Assembly: GCA_030148645.1 (NCBI GenBank)
Contig: JASBTB010000014.1
Coordinates: forward strand, 22,166-86,165
Source of the DNA: Demequina sp.
GTDB lineage: Bacteria; Actinomycetota; Actinomycetes; Actinomycetales; Demequinaceae
Length of the DNA stretch: 64,000 nucleotides
Reading direction: 5' to 3'
Shown here: positions 9,127-19,438 of the stretch, one piece after another
Numbering within the stretch: position 1 is the stretch's first letter
Layout: every line of letters begins with the position of its first letter
The notes under the pieces: generated by a model
Seen by the model: only the letters and a program-made list of their open reading frames with translations
What the model was told of the DNA's origin: nothing
Database searches by the model: none
Translations under genes and position numbers: made by a program

Positions 9127-9411
9127 ATGTTGAGTTCCATGTTCACCGTGATCGCCTGGGCCGTCGCCGTGTCGTTCCTCGCCTTCATCCTCGCGTTCTT
9201 CTCCGAGGGTCGGGGCGCGCATCTCATGCGCGTCGCGCTCGGCCTTGCGCCACGCAAGCGTGGGCTCGAAGCGTTCGAAACCGTGCCGCGCGACGAAGGC
9301 GATTGGCGACTGCTGTCCGTACTGGAGCAGCCGCAACGCCAGTCCCGGCCAGCGCCGAACCTCTCGAATCGTGAGGACGATGCTGCGCGCCGCCCCGGCG
9401 CGCCCGTGTAG
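9127..9411 (+). CDS. Small single-span membrane protein between smc and ftsY
   Basis: A 94-residue protein with one strong hydrophobic segment (residues 5-26) and a basic, proline-rich tail that is probably cytoplasmic. GGAGGG 6 nt upstream of ATG 9127 supports translation. I do not recognise a family. The position between two genes of chromosome segregation and protein targeting is conserved for neither function by sequence alone, so no role is proposed. Confidence 0.6.
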   Translation: MLSSMFTVIAWAVAVSFLAFILAFFSEGRGAHLMRVALGLAPRKRGLEAFETVPRDEGDWRLLSVLEQPQRQSRPAPNLSNREDDAARRPGAPV

Positions 9412-9432
9412 GTCTTCACTCCCTTCCTTTGG

Positions 9433-9438
9433 GACACT
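9433..9438 (+). promoter_or_regulatory. -10-like element (GACACT) of ftsY
   Basis: GACACT lies 6 nt before GTG 9445, with no Shine-Dalgarno. It is a weaker match than the TAGGCT sites at ndk, smc and proS. Confidence 0.35.
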
Positions 9439-9444
9439 GAGGCC

Positions 9445-10575
9445 GTGGATGTCTCGTGGATACCTGGAAGCGCCGACGGCATCGTCGTCGGCATTGTCGC
9501 CCTCCTGGCCGTAGCGGGAGGCTGGTGGGGATGGCGGTCGCGCCGCCCCGGCCCCCCGGTGAACCGGCGTGGCGACGAAGCGACGGGTCAGACCGCGACC
9601 CTCGACCCCTCCGCAACCACGCCTGCCGCGGCGGACACTGCGGTGGATGCGCTTGCCGAGGTCCCCGAAGACCCGGCGGCGCGGTTCGCACGCCGGAGTT
9701 CGCGCGTCGGCGGTGCGTTCGGCGCCCGCATTGCCTTGTTCTTCGGCCGTGGCGACTATGACGACTCCGCGTGGGATGAGTTGGAGGAGGCGCTGCTGAC
9801 CGCCGACGTCGGAGCGACCATGACCGCGAAGATTCTCGTCGCGGTTCGTGCGCGCGTTCACGGGGGCCACTCCTCGCCGCGCGACGCGGTGCGCGAGGCG
9901 CTCATCGAGGCCATGGATCCCGACGCCGACCGGCGCCTCGACCTCGGCAGCCCCGGGTCGGGAGACCTGGCTCCCGTGCTGGTGGTGGGCGTCAACGGCG
10001 TCGGCAAAACCACCTCCGTCGGCAAACTCGCGCGAGTGCTGGTGGCCGACGGCTACTCGGTCCTGCTCGGTGCCGCAGACACGTTTCGCGCGGCCGCGGC
10101 CGACCAACTCGAGACGTGGGGTTCGCGCGTCGGCGTCGTCACGGTCCGAGCCGACAAGGATGGCGCGGACCCAGCGTCGGTTGCCTTCGAGGCAGCGCAC
10201 GCCGCACAGGAACACAGTGTCGACGTGCTGCTCGTCGACACGGCCGGTCGCCTGCAGAATAAGGCGGGTCTCATGGATCAGCTCGGCAAGGTGGCCCGCG
10301 TGGTCGAAAAGGTCGCTCCCGTGCGCGAGGCGCTGCTGGTACTCGATGCCACCACCGGCCAAAACGGGTTGGTTCAGGCCCGCGTATTCGCCGAGGCCGT
10401 ACCCCTGACGGGGGTGGTGCTCACCAAGATGGACGGCACGGCCAAGGGCGGAATCGTTCTTGCCGTCCAGAACTCGCTGGGCGTACCCGTGAAGTTCGTC
10501 GGCCTTGGCGAAGGAGTGGACGACCTGGCGCCGTTCGATGTCGAGGGCTTTGTCGACGGGCTTCTGGGTCCCTGA
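9445..10575 (+). CDS. ftsY: Signal recognition particle receptor FtsY
   Basis: A 376-residue SRP GTPase receptor that docks Ffh-bound ribosomes at the membrane. An N-terminal membrane span (residues 10-30) and a linker precede the helical N domain and the GTPase G domain. Visible motifs are G1 VVGVNGVGKTTSVGKLA, the family box AADTFRAAAADQL, G3 LLVDTAGRLQN and G4 LTKMDGTAKGG, ending in GEGVDDLAPFD. An N-terminal membrane anchor is usual in actinobacterial FtsY. Its partner Ffh is encoded 3.6 kb downstream. Confidence 0.95.
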   Translation: MDVSWIPGSADGIVVGIVALLAVAGGWWGWRSRRPGPPVNRRGDEATGQTATLDPSATTPAAADTAVDALAEVPEDPAARFARRSSRVGGAFGARIALFFGRGDYDDSAWDELEEALLTADVGATMTAKILVAVRARVHGGHSSPRDAVREALIEAMDPDADRRLDLGSPGSGDLAPVLVVGVNGVGKTTSVGKLARVLVADGYSVLLGAADTFRAAAADQLETWGSRVGVVTVRADKDGADPASVAFEAAHAAQEHSVDVLLVDTAGRLQNKAGLMDQLGKVARVVEKVAPVREALLVLDATTGQNGLVQARVFAEAVPLTGVVLTKMDGTAKGGIVLAVQNSLGVPVKFVGLGEGVDDLAPFDVEGFVDGLLGP

Positions 10576-10729
10576 ACCACACGTCAACCCCGCAGACGCT
10601 GCGTTGTCATCCGCGCGTGAATCGGCGGGGTAGGGGGCGCCGCAGCAGCGCGCAATCGCGGCGACCTTGGTGAGGACGACCATCGCTACACGCTCGCCGC
10701 AACATGGCTTTTACCTACCCCGCCGTTTC

Positions 10730-10767
10730 GTAACGGTGCGGAAACGTGCGCGGCGTTCAGGGGAAAC
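10730..10767 (+). promoter_or_regulatory. GlnR-type nitrogen regulator box upstream of amtB
   Basis: The site reads GTAAC-n6-GAAAC-n6-GGCGT-n6-GAAAC. The first a/b pair is a perfect match to the actinobacterial GlnR consensus (GTnAC-n6-GAAAC); the second b-site lies exactly 22 bp after the first, and only the second a-site is degenerate. The box ends 57 nt before the amtB ATG, a plausible activator position. GlnR controlling amtB-glnK-glnD is established in streptomycetes and mycobacteria. The rest of the 249-bp gap after ftsY shows no other clear signal. Confidence 0.72.
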
Positions 10768-10824
10768 CATGGTGCGCAAGGGTGGCACGTGACTGGCCAC
10801 ACGGCTGGTGAAAAGGAGACAAAC

Positions 10825-12401
<1,577 letters not shown>

Positions 12402-12415
12402 AGACCCACGTCACG

Positions 12416-14191
12416 ATGAGTCGTTCGGGCGGAGACCGGGACGCCTCACGCGCGGAGGTCCCGCACCCCGCTGGGGTGCGGGACCTCAAGCGCGACAGGC
12501 ACGAACTCGCCGTCGCATTGGCGGGCCAGCCAGGACGCCAGCGCAGGCAGGCGCTCGGCGATCTGGTCCTCGCACGCCTGACCGAACACTTCCGTGCCGC
12601 GGCCGATGGTGTCGAGGGCATCGCGCTCGCCGCAGTCGGCAGCGTGGGACGCGCAGACGCGGGCCCCCATTCGGACCTTGACCTGGTGCTTCTCCACGAT
12701 GGATCCCCGGCTGGCAAGGCGGTCGCGGCCGACGTTGCACAGCGCCTGTGGTATCCGATTTGGGATGCTGGCCTGCACCTGGACCACTCCACGCGGTCTC
12801 TCGCGGAGTGCCGTCACGTGGCCTCCAAGGACCTGGCGGCCGCCGCGGGCCTGCTGGACCTGCGCCACGTCGCCGGAGACGAGATGCTCGCGCTCCAGGC
12901 ACGCTCGGCCATCCTCGCCGACTGGCGCTCCGCGGCGCGCAAGCGGCTGCCAGAACTGCTCGCGGCCTCGCGCGCACGGGCCGAACGCTGTGGTGAACTC
13001 GCCTATCTCATCGAGCCCAACATCAAGGAGTCACGCGGCGGTCTGCGCGACTACGTCAGCCTCACCGCGCTCGCGGCGACCTGGCTCACCGATCGTCCGC
13101 ACGGCGCCGTCGACGAAGCCGCACAACACCTTCTCGACGTGCGCGACGCGCTCCACACGGCGTCGGGCAGGCCCGCCCAGATCGTCGGCCGACACGTGGC
13201 TGTGGACGTCGCCGACGCGCTCGGTATGGACGACACGGACGAACTGCTCGCATCGATCGCCGACGCTGGCCGCACGATAGCGTTCGCAGTCGGCACCACC
13301 GAACGTGGCGCCCGCCGCTCGTTGGAGAAGTCCGGCGTGGGGTCGCGTGCCTTCCTGGCCAAACGTCTGCGTACCGCACCACGTCACGTCCACGTCGCCC
13401 AAGGTCTCATCGACGTGGACGGCGAACTGGCGCTAGCGCCGGGATACTCGGCTGAGGCCGACTCCGTCCTTCCCATGCGCGCTGCCGCCGCGGCAGCATC
13501 GGCGGGGCTCACCTTCACGCCGAGCCTTCTCGAGTCCTTCACGCGGTGCCCCGAGCCGGAACACCCCTGGCCACCTGAGGCGCTGGGCGCCTTCAGCGAA
13601 CTTCTCCGCAAGGGTGACCACCTTGTGGATGTCTGGGAGACGCTCGACGTGGCAGGACAAATTGTCCGGTGGCTTCCCCAGTGGGCTGCGGTCAGAAACC
13701 GCCCCCAACGCAACCCCTTCCACGTCTATACGGTGGACCGCCACCAGATCGAAACGGTCGCACTCGCAGGCACACTGCGTAGGCAGGTGGTCGATCCGGA
13801 TCTGCTGCTGTATGCGGCACTTTTCCACGACATCGGCAAGCAAGCAGGCGTCACGAATCACTCGAAGTTTGGCGCCGGGCTCATTCCCGGCATCGTCGCC
13901 CGTATGGGCCTGTCCGAGTCTCAAGGCAACGACATCCACATTCTGGTGCGTGAACATCTCACGCTCGCCCACTTCGCCACCACCAAAGACGCGGCAGACC
14001 CCGCCGTGGCAACGGAACTCATCGGCAGGCTCGACGGCCGGGCCGACCTTTTCGAGACGCTTCGTGCACTCACCGAGGCGGACGCCAAGGCGGCCAGTCC
14101 CAAAGCCTGGACGACGTGGCGCGAGCAACTCATCGACACCCTCACCGCTCGCGTGCGCGCCACCTTCGCCCACGCACCGCAGGTAGGCTAG
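12416..14191 (+). CDS. glnD: PII nucleotidyltransferase GlnD, short form without ACT domains
   Basis: A 591-residue GlnD homologue. The nucleotidyltransferase motif GSVGRADAGPHSDLDLVLL is near residue 83, followed by the ESRGGLRDY signature of the family and an HD phosphohydrolase domain with HVYTVDRHQIET and LLYAALFHDIGK. The protein stops about 110 residues after the HD motif. Typical GlnD proteins are about 700-900 residues and end in two ACT domains that sense glutamine; there is no room for them here, because ffh starts 29 nt later. ATG 12416 is chosen over the longer ORF. It should modify and demodify GlnK; how it senses glutamine is unclear. Confidence 0.88.
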   Translation: MSRSGGDRDASRAEVPHPAGVRDLKRDRHELAVALAGQPGRQRRQALGDLVLARLTEHFRAAADGVEGIALAAVGSVGRADAGPHSDLDLVLLHDGSPAGKAVAADVAQRLWYPIWDAGLHLDHSTRSLAECRHVASKDLAAAAGLLDLRHVAGDEMLALQARSAILADWRSAARKRLPELLAASRARAERCGELAYLIEPNIKESRGGLRDYVSLTALAATWLTDRPHGAVDEAAQHLLDVRDALHTASGRPAQIVGRHVAVDVADALGMDDTDELLASIADAGRTIAFAVGTTERGARRSLEKSGVGSRAFLAKRLRTAPRHVHVAQGLIDVDGELALAPGYSAEADSVLPMRAAAAAASAGLTFTPSLLESFTRCPEPEHPWPPEALGAFSELLRKGDHLVDVWETLDVAGQIVRWLPQWAAVRNRPQRNPFHVYTVDRHQIETVALAGTLRRQVVDPDLLLYAALFHDIGKQAGVTNHSKFGAGLIPGIVARMGLSESQGNDIHILVREHLTLAHFATTKDAADPAVATELIGRLDGRADLFETLRALTEADAKAASPKAWTTWREQLIDTLTARVRATFAHAPQVG

Positions 14192-14220
14192 TCGACACCG
14201 TTTGCCCCGAAGGGAGAGCC

Positions 14221-15813
14221 GTGTTCGCCAGCCTGTCCGACCGACTGACAGCCACGTTCCGCACTCTTCGTGGCAAGGGACGGCTCACTGACGCCGATAT
14301 CGATGGCACCGTCCTGGAGATCAGGCGTGCCCTATTGGACGCCGACGTTGCCCTGCCAGCGGTGACCACGTTCACGGAGCGGATCCGGGCCCGTGCCGTC
14401 GGCGCCGAGGTCTCTCGGTCTCTCAACCCAGGCCAGCAGGTCGTCAAGATCGTGCACGAGGAACTCATCGAGATCCTCGGTGGGAGTGCCAGGCCGTTGC
14501 GCGTCGCCAAGACAGGGCCCACCGTCATCATGCTTGCGGGTCTTCAGGGCGCGGGCAAGACGACGTTTGCAGGCAAGTTGGCGTACCATCTCAAGGCTCT
14601 GGGTCACACGCCGCTTCTCGTGGCCGCAGACCTGCAGCGCCCCAACGCGGTGACGCAACTCGAAGTGGTGGCAGAGCGCGCTGGGGTGCCCGTGTTCGCT
14701 CCCGAGCCGGGCGTGACGCGCGAGGACGAAAAGGTGCGCGGCAACCCGGTGAAGGTGGCGGGCAACGCGATCAAGGAGGCGACCAGGCGGCAGCACTCCG
14801 TCGTGATCGTCGACACGGCCGGTCGGCTCGGCGTGGATCGCGAGTTGATGAAGCAGGCCAGCGACATCCGCAAGGCGATCGATCCCGACGAGGTCCTCTT
14901 TGTCATCGACGCGATGATCGGTCAAGACGCGGTCGCCACCGCCCAGGCCTTCCAGGCGGGTGTCGCGATGACGGGCGTGGTGCTCACCAAACTCGATGGC
15001 GATGCGCGTGGCGGTGCGGCGCTGTCGGTGCGCGAAGTCACCGGCGTCCCGATCCTCTATGCGTCGACGGGTGAGAAACTCGACGAGTTCGAGGTGTTCC
15101 ATCCCGAGCGGATGGCGGGGCGCATTCTCGACATGGGCGACGTCTTGTCGCTCATCGAGAAGGCTGAGGCCACCTTCGACCAGGCCGAGGCACAGCGCAT
15201 GGCCGACAAGATGTCCAAGGGCGAGGACTTCACCCTGACCGACTTCTTAAGCCAGATGCAGCAGCTCAAGAATATGGGCTCGATGAAGAAGATGCTGACG
15301 ATGCTTCCCGGTATGGGGCAGATGCGCGATCAGATCGACAATCTGGACGAGGCCGAGCTGACGCGCACCGAGGCCATCATCCAGTCGATGACACCTCTTG
15401 AACGCGACAATCCCAAGGTGCTCAACGGCTCGCGCCGATCCCGCATTGCCGCCGGATCGGGCACGTCGGTCGCACAGATCAACGCCCTGGTGAAGCGCTT
15501 TGAAGACGCGCAGCGGATGATGAAGGCCATGGCTGGGGGCGGGGGGATGCCCGGGCTGGGCGGCCTGCCCACGATGGCTCCGGGCGCGATGCCAGGCGGC
15601 AAGAAGTCCAAGGGCAAGCAGGCTCCGCAACGCAAGGTGAAGGGCAAGTCGGGCAACCCGGCTAAGCGTGCCGCCCAGGAACGCGCGCTGCGTGAGCACG
15701 GTGCGCCCGCTCCGGCATCGGGAAGCGCCTTTGGTCTGGGTCGCCCCACCTCCGACGAGCCGGAGTTTGATCCCTCGCAGCTTCCCAGCCTGGACAAGTA
15801 CCTGCGCGGATGA
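14221..15813 (+). CDS. ffh: Signal recognition particle protein Ffh
   Basis: A 530-residue SRP54 GTPase. The N and G domains carry G1 LAGLQGAGKTTFAGKLA, DLQRPNAVTQL, G3 IVDTAGRLGVD and G4 LTKLDGDARGG. The methionine-rich M domain follows from about residue 330 (LSQMQQLKNMGSMKKML), with the signal-sequence and 4.5S RNA-binding region SRRSRIAAGSGTSVAQIN. It ends in a glycine/lysine-rich tail, longer than in E. coli as is common in Actinobacteria. The start is GTG 14221, with GGGAGAG 4 nt upstream. The downstream amidohydrolase overlaps its stop by ATGA. Confidence 0.95.
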   Translation: MFASLSDRLTATFRTLRGKGRLTDADIDGTVLEIRRALLDADVALPAVTTFTERIRARAVGAEVSRSLNPGQQVVKIVHEELIEILGGSARPLRVAKTGPTVIMLAGLQGAGKTTFAGKLAYHLKALGHTPLLVAADLQRPNAVTQLEVVAERAGVPVFAPEPGVTREDEKVRGNPVKVAGNAIKEATRRQHSVVIVDTAGRLGVDRELMKQASDIRKAIDPDEVLFVIDAMIGQDAVATAQAFQAGVAMTGVVLTKLDGDARGGAALSVREVTGVPILYASTGEKLDEFEVFHPERMAGRILDMGDVLSLIEKAEATFDQAEAQRMADKMSKGEDFTLTDFLSQMQQLKNMGSMKKMLTMLPGMGQMRDQIDNLDEAELTRTEAIIQSMTPLERDNPKVLNGSRRSRIAAGSGTSVAQINALVKRFEDAQRMMKAMAGGGGMPGLGGLPTMAPGAMPGGKKSKGKQAPQRKVKGKSGNPAKRAAQERALREHGAPAPASGSAFGLGRPTSDEPEFDPSQLPSLDKYLRG

Positions 15814-16895
15814 CGGCATACGAGTTGACGGGTCCGATCCTCGCCGCCGAGGACCGGACCGTCGGCAAGGCCTGGGTGGTGGGCGGACGTGTCACCTACG
15901 AACGGCCCCGGCACACCGACGTCACGCGGATCGGTGGCTGGGTGATTCCGGGGCTTGTCGACATGCATTGCCACCTGTCGGTTGGTCCCTCCGGTCCCGT
16001 GGATGGCGACCTGGTGCTCAAGCACGCACTGACCGAGCGCGACGCGGGAGTCCTCATGGTGAGGGACACGGGCTCAGCATCGTCACTGGAGGTGCTCGAC
16101 GGTCGAAACGATGTTCCCAAGGTGTATCGCTCGGGTCGGTTCATCGCTCGTCCCAAGCGATACCTCAAGGGCTACGCCGTCGAGGTCGAACCCGACGAAT
16201 TGGCGGCCGAGGCGGCCCGCCAGGCCAGGGCATCGGGTTCGTGGGTCAAGATCATCGCCGACTGGATCGACCGCGACCTTGGCGACGAGGCGGATCTCAC
16301 GCCGCTGTGGTCGCCGACGCAACTCGCCGACGCGGTGGCTGCGGCCCATGCCGAGGGTGCCAGAGTGACCGCCCACACGTTCGCCACCGAGTCACTGGAG
16401 CCTCTGCTCGACGCCGATGTGGACTGTATCGAACACGGCACGGGCATGACCGACAGCCACATGGCACGTGCGGCGGCGTCTGGAACGCCGGTGGTTCCCA
16501 CGGTGCTCCAGATCGCCAATTTCGCGTCGTTTGCCGCGCTGGCCTCCGAGCGCTTCCCCCGGTTTGCCGAGCGGATGCGACGCATGTATGAGGCCAGGCA
16601 CGAGCATGTCACCCGAATGTGGGAGGCGGGCATCACACTTTTGACCGGCACGGATGCAGGCAGTTCCATCGCCCACGGTGACCTTGCGCGGGAGGCGGCC
16701 GAGATGGCGCGGTGCATCCCCGCGGTTGACGTCGTGGCGGGTGCCACCTGGCGGGCCAGGACCTTCCTTGGTGCCCCCGGGTTGGCGGAAGGGGAACCGG
16801 CCGACCTCGTGGTCCTGGCTCGCGACCCGCGCGAAGATATCGGCGTGCTCGCCGCTCCCACCGTTGTCATGCTCGACGGTGTCACCATAATCTGA
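15810..16895 (+). CDS. Metal-dependent amidohydrolase
   Basis: A 361-residue amidohydrolase-superfamily enzyme. It has the metal-binding DMHCHLSVG after strand 1, the second His pair area VTAHTFATES and VDCIEHGTGMTD, the late Asp in LLTGTDAGSS, and the typical ending LAEGEPADLVVLARDP that returns to the small beta domain. The substrate cannot be read from sequence; imidazolonepropionase-like or prolidase-like members share this pattern. ATGA overlap with ffh indicates coupling but no functional link is obvious. Confidence 0.8.
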   Translation: MTAYELTGPILAAEDRTVGKAWVVGGRVTYERPRHTDVTRIGGWVIPGLVDMHCHLSVGPSGPVDGDLVLKHALTERDAGVLMVRDTGSASSLEVLDGRNDVPKVYRSGRFIARPKRYLKGYAVEVEPDELAAEAARQARASGSWVKIIADWIDRDLGDEADLTPLWSPTQLADAVAAAHAEGARVTAHTFATESLEPLLDADVDCIEHGTGMTDSHMARAAASGTPVVPTVLQIANFASFAALASERFPRFAERMRRMYEARHEHVTRMWEAGITLLTGTDAGSSIAHGDLAREAAEMARCIPAVDVVAGATWRARTFLGAPGLAEGEPADLVVLARDPREDIGVLAAPTVVMLDGVTII

Positions 16896-16981
16896 GGCCC
16901 TTCTGAGGCACTTGTGAGAATGTGCCGCCACTGTGGACCTATCGCACCGCATCGGGCGGGGCCAGGCCTCAGGGAGAAATC

Positions 16982-17512
16982 GTGAAGCGCAATCGAGCGG
17001 CACTTGTCACCTCGGTGTCAACGGCCATGTTGGGTGCCGGGTGGGCGGCAGGCGTCGTCGGTACGGCGTTCGCGGCACAGGACCCCGCGTCGACCGCCAC
17101 CCTGGGCGCAGCAGGCACGCAGTCGTCCTCCGTGGAAACGTCGACTGGAGCCTCGACGTTTCCAAGCGCCGCCCCGTCGGCTTCGGCGTCCGCGCCAGCG
17201 GCCGCCGCACCCTCGTCCGCGCCAGCGGCACCCAGCGGCACCTTTGACGGTGCGACCACCCAGACCCGCTATGGCAACTACCAGGTCGAGATCACGGTCG
17301 CGGCCGGCACGATCACCGACATCTCGATGTTGCAAAGCGGCAGTAGCGACGGGACGTCGCGACAGATCAGCGGATACGCCCTGCCACGGCTGATCAGCGC
17401 CGTGCTGCACAAGCAAACGGCGAATGTGGGTTACGTGTCCGGTGCGAGCTACACGACGCAAGGCTTTGAGACGTCGGTCCAGTCGGCGATGCAGGCGGCG
17501 GGTCTCGCGTGA
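16982..17512 (+). CDS. Secreted FMN-binding domain protein
   Basis: A 176-residue exported protein. It has an N-terminal signal/anchor (residues 4-32, ending near FAAQ), a Ser/Ala/Pro-rich linker (about 40-85) and an FMN-binding domain. The family motif near the C-terminus is VSGASYTTQGFETSVQ, where a Thr would receive FMN covalently. AGGGAGA precedes GTG 16982. GTGA overlap with the ferric-reductase-like gene and the nearby apbE suggest an extracytoplasmic flavin electron carrier: ApbE flavinylates it and the oxidoreductase passes electrons to it. Confidence 0.82.
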   Translation: MKRNRAALVTSVSTAMLGAGWAAGVVGTAFAAQDPASTATLGAAGTQSSSVETSTGASTFPSAAPSASASAPAAAAPSSAPAAPSGTFDGATTQTRYGNYQVEITVAAGTITDISMLQSGSSDGTSRQISGYALPRLISAVLHKQTANVGYVSGASYTTQGFETSVQSAMQAAGLA

Positions 17513-18900
17513 GCGTCGACGTGCGCGTGCCCATCACCGGGGACACTTTCGCTGACCGCGTCCGGACTGACTCGGCATGGCGGGACACCCTTGAGAGCAT
17601 CTTCTGGCTTTCCGGCGTGGGGGCCGTGTCGCTCATGCTTGCCACGGGTGCTCCCATCGGAAGTTTCGGCGACGCACTGACCACCATCGGCCGCGTCACG
17701 GGAATCGTCGCGGCGACCATGATGATGGTCCAGCTTCTGGTGATTGCCCGTGTGCCGTTCATCGAACGGCGCCTAGGCCATGACCGCGCCGCGGCGCTGC
17801 ACGGCAGGTTGGGACGCATCGGCTTCATCGTGATCTTTGTCCACGTGGCCACGCTCGTCCTCGGCTATGCGGCACGCACCAACACGGGATGGTGGGACCA
17901 GGCGTGGGCGTTCGCCCTGCGATACGGCAACGAGATGACCATCGCTGTGATCGGGTTCTGGCTGCTCATCGCGATCGTGGTGACGTCACTGGCCGCCGTG
18001 CGCACCAGGTGGAGGTATGAAAGATGGCACGCGGTTCATCTGCTCACCTATGTGACTGTCGCCATCAGCATTCCTCACCAGTTCGTGAACGGGACCACCT
18101 TCTCCGGGGTCGCCACGACGCCCACCGACACATTTGCCCGCTGGTACTGGGCCGCGCTGTGGACCGTCAGTGTCGGAGGGTTCCTGTTGTATCGGTGGCT
18201 ACGCCCGCTGTGGCACCTGATGCGACACCAGATCACGGTCACCAGGGTGGACAGCAATAGCGACGGCACCATCTCCGTGGAAATGACCGGCCGCGCGCTC
18301 CAGCGGATGAACCCGAAGGCCGGTCAGTTCTTCATGTGGCGCTTCCTCGCTCCGGGCATGTGGACTGAGGCCCATCCGTTCTCGCTGTCCCGAGTGCCAC
18401 GCGGAAATGCCCTCCGCATCACCGTCAAGCCGGTGGGTGACCACACGGCCGCCTTGGCACAGGTGCTTCCCGGCACCAAGGTGATGGCGGAGGGTCCCTT
18501 GGGGCGCTTCACCACGGAACACCGGCGAACTCACGGAGTCGTCTTGGCTGGCGCTGGCTCCGGCATCGCTCCCATCGTGGCCATCCTTGAGGAACTGGAC
18601 TCCTCAGATCCGATCGTGGTCTTCTTGAGGGCCCGCAGCGCCTCGGAAATCCCGCACCTGGACGAGGTGAGGGAACTCGCCCACGAACGCGGGGCCACGT
18701 TGTACCTTCTCGAAGGTCGGCGGGGCGAGGGCTGGCGTCCTCAGGGCCTCACCGGTGCCATGACGGAGTTCGTGCCAAGGATCGCCGGGTCGGACATCTA
18801 TGTGTGCGGCCCGGCCGCCTGGGCCGAGGCCGTGCTTGATGAGGCGCGCGCCTGTGGGGCGCCCCAAGAGCACCTCCACTACGAGCAGTTCGCCTGGTAG
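17509..18900 (+). CDS. Ferric-reductase-like transmembrane flavoprotein
   Basis: A 463-residue membrane oxidoreductase. The N-terminal half has about six spans with His residues suited to haem binding (FVHVATLVLGY, RWHAVHLLTY), as in the ferric reductase/NADPH-oxidase family. The C-terminal half is an FNR-like module: FAD-binding HPFSLSR and NAD(P)-binding VLAGAGSGIAPIVAIL, ending in YVCGPAAWAEAV. It should move electrons from NAD(P)H across the membrane. GTGA overlap with the FMN-binding protein gene and the ApbE gene downstream suggest a flavin-based redox chain. The true electron acceptor is unknown. Confidence 0.85.
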   Translation: MSVDVRVPITGDTFADRVRTDSAWRDTLESIFWLSGVGAVSLMLATGAPIGSFGDALTTIGRVTGIVAATMMMVQLLVIARVPFIERRLGHDRAAALHGRLGRIGFIVIFVHVATLVLGYAARTNTGWWDQAWAFALRYGNEMTIAVIGFWLLIAIVVTSLAAVRTRWRYERWHAVHLLTYVTVAISIPHQFVNGTTFSGVATTPTDTFARWYWAALWTVSVGGFLLYRWLRPLWHLMRHQITVTRVDSNSDGTISVEMTGRALQRMNPKAGQFFMWRFLAPGMWTEAHPFSLSRVPRGNALRITVKPVGDHTAALAQVLPGTKVMAEGPLGRFTTEHRRTHGVVLAGAGSGIAPIVAILEELDSSDPIVVFLRARSASEIPHLDEVRELAHERGATLYLLEGRRGEGWRPQGLTGAMTEFVPRIAGSDIYVCGPAAWAEAVLDEARACGAPQEHLHYEQFAW

Positions 18901-19007
18901 CGACCGTCTCGGGGGAATGGGAGCGCCGCGTCCCGCGTTGCGCACGACGGTAACGGCTCACGTGCAGCCTACGAAGCCATGCGAGATCACGCGAGGAAGG
19001 AACGTCG

Positions 19008-19286
19008 ATGAGGGCGAGCCTGGCGCTGAGCCCGGTTCGGATCGTGGTGCCTTCGCGGTGGTCCGACATGGCTTCCGTCGCAATCTGCGTGGTTGCCGCG
19101 ATCGGTGTGGCTTTCTTCCTTCGTGGTGTGCTGGTATCCCGGGTCAACGCTTGGGCCATGCCCACCATCGTGCACAGGGTGCCCAGGGTTCAACGCGCCG
19201 ACGTCGAGTTCGTCTTGGGCGCCTCGATCACGTCACCCGTGGCGGTTGAGTCCGTTGCTGGCAATGTGCACGAAGCGGCACGATAG
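19008..19286 (+). CDS. Small membrane protein in the flavin redox cluster
   Basis: A 92-residue protein with one membrane span (residues 20-42) and a polar C-terminal part. AGGAAGG 6 nt upstream of ATG 19008 supports translation. I do not recognise it. Its place between the reductase and apbE suggests a part in the same redox system, but that is only context. Confidence 0.5.
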   Translation: MRASLALSPVRIVVPSRWSDMASVAICVVAAIGVAFFLRGVLVSRVNAWAMPTIVHRVPRVQRADVEFVLGASITSPVAVESVAGNVHEAAR

Positions 19287-19312
19287 CGATGAGGGCGTCT
19301 CAGGAGGCGGCG

Positions 19313-19438
19313 ATGGCGATCGGTGGTGTCAAGATGGCGGCCGTGGTACCTGCGCGTGTGTCGCGACCGCGTCCCGGCGGGCACCACTCGAGGTCCGCAC
19401 CCGCCCTTGTCAACGACGCTCAGGAGGCGAACTCGTGA
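19313..19438 (+). CDS. Possible 41-residue peptide coupled to apbE
   Basis: ATG 19313, with AGGAGGCG 4 nt upstream, opens a 41-codon frame whose TGA overlaps the apbE GTG (GTGA). An in-frame ATG at 19289 would add eight residues. The coupling and the ribosome-binding site favour translation; the composition (basic, no clear motif) and short length do not allow a function. It could be chance. Confidence 0.35.
   Translation: MAIGGVKMAAVVPARVSRPRPGGHHSRSAPALVNDAQEANS

Noticed and set aside
8734-10683. 649-codon minus-strand ORF over ftsY
   Set aside because: It is a shadow of smc/ftsY in GC-rich DNA; both plus-strand genes have clear families and motifs.
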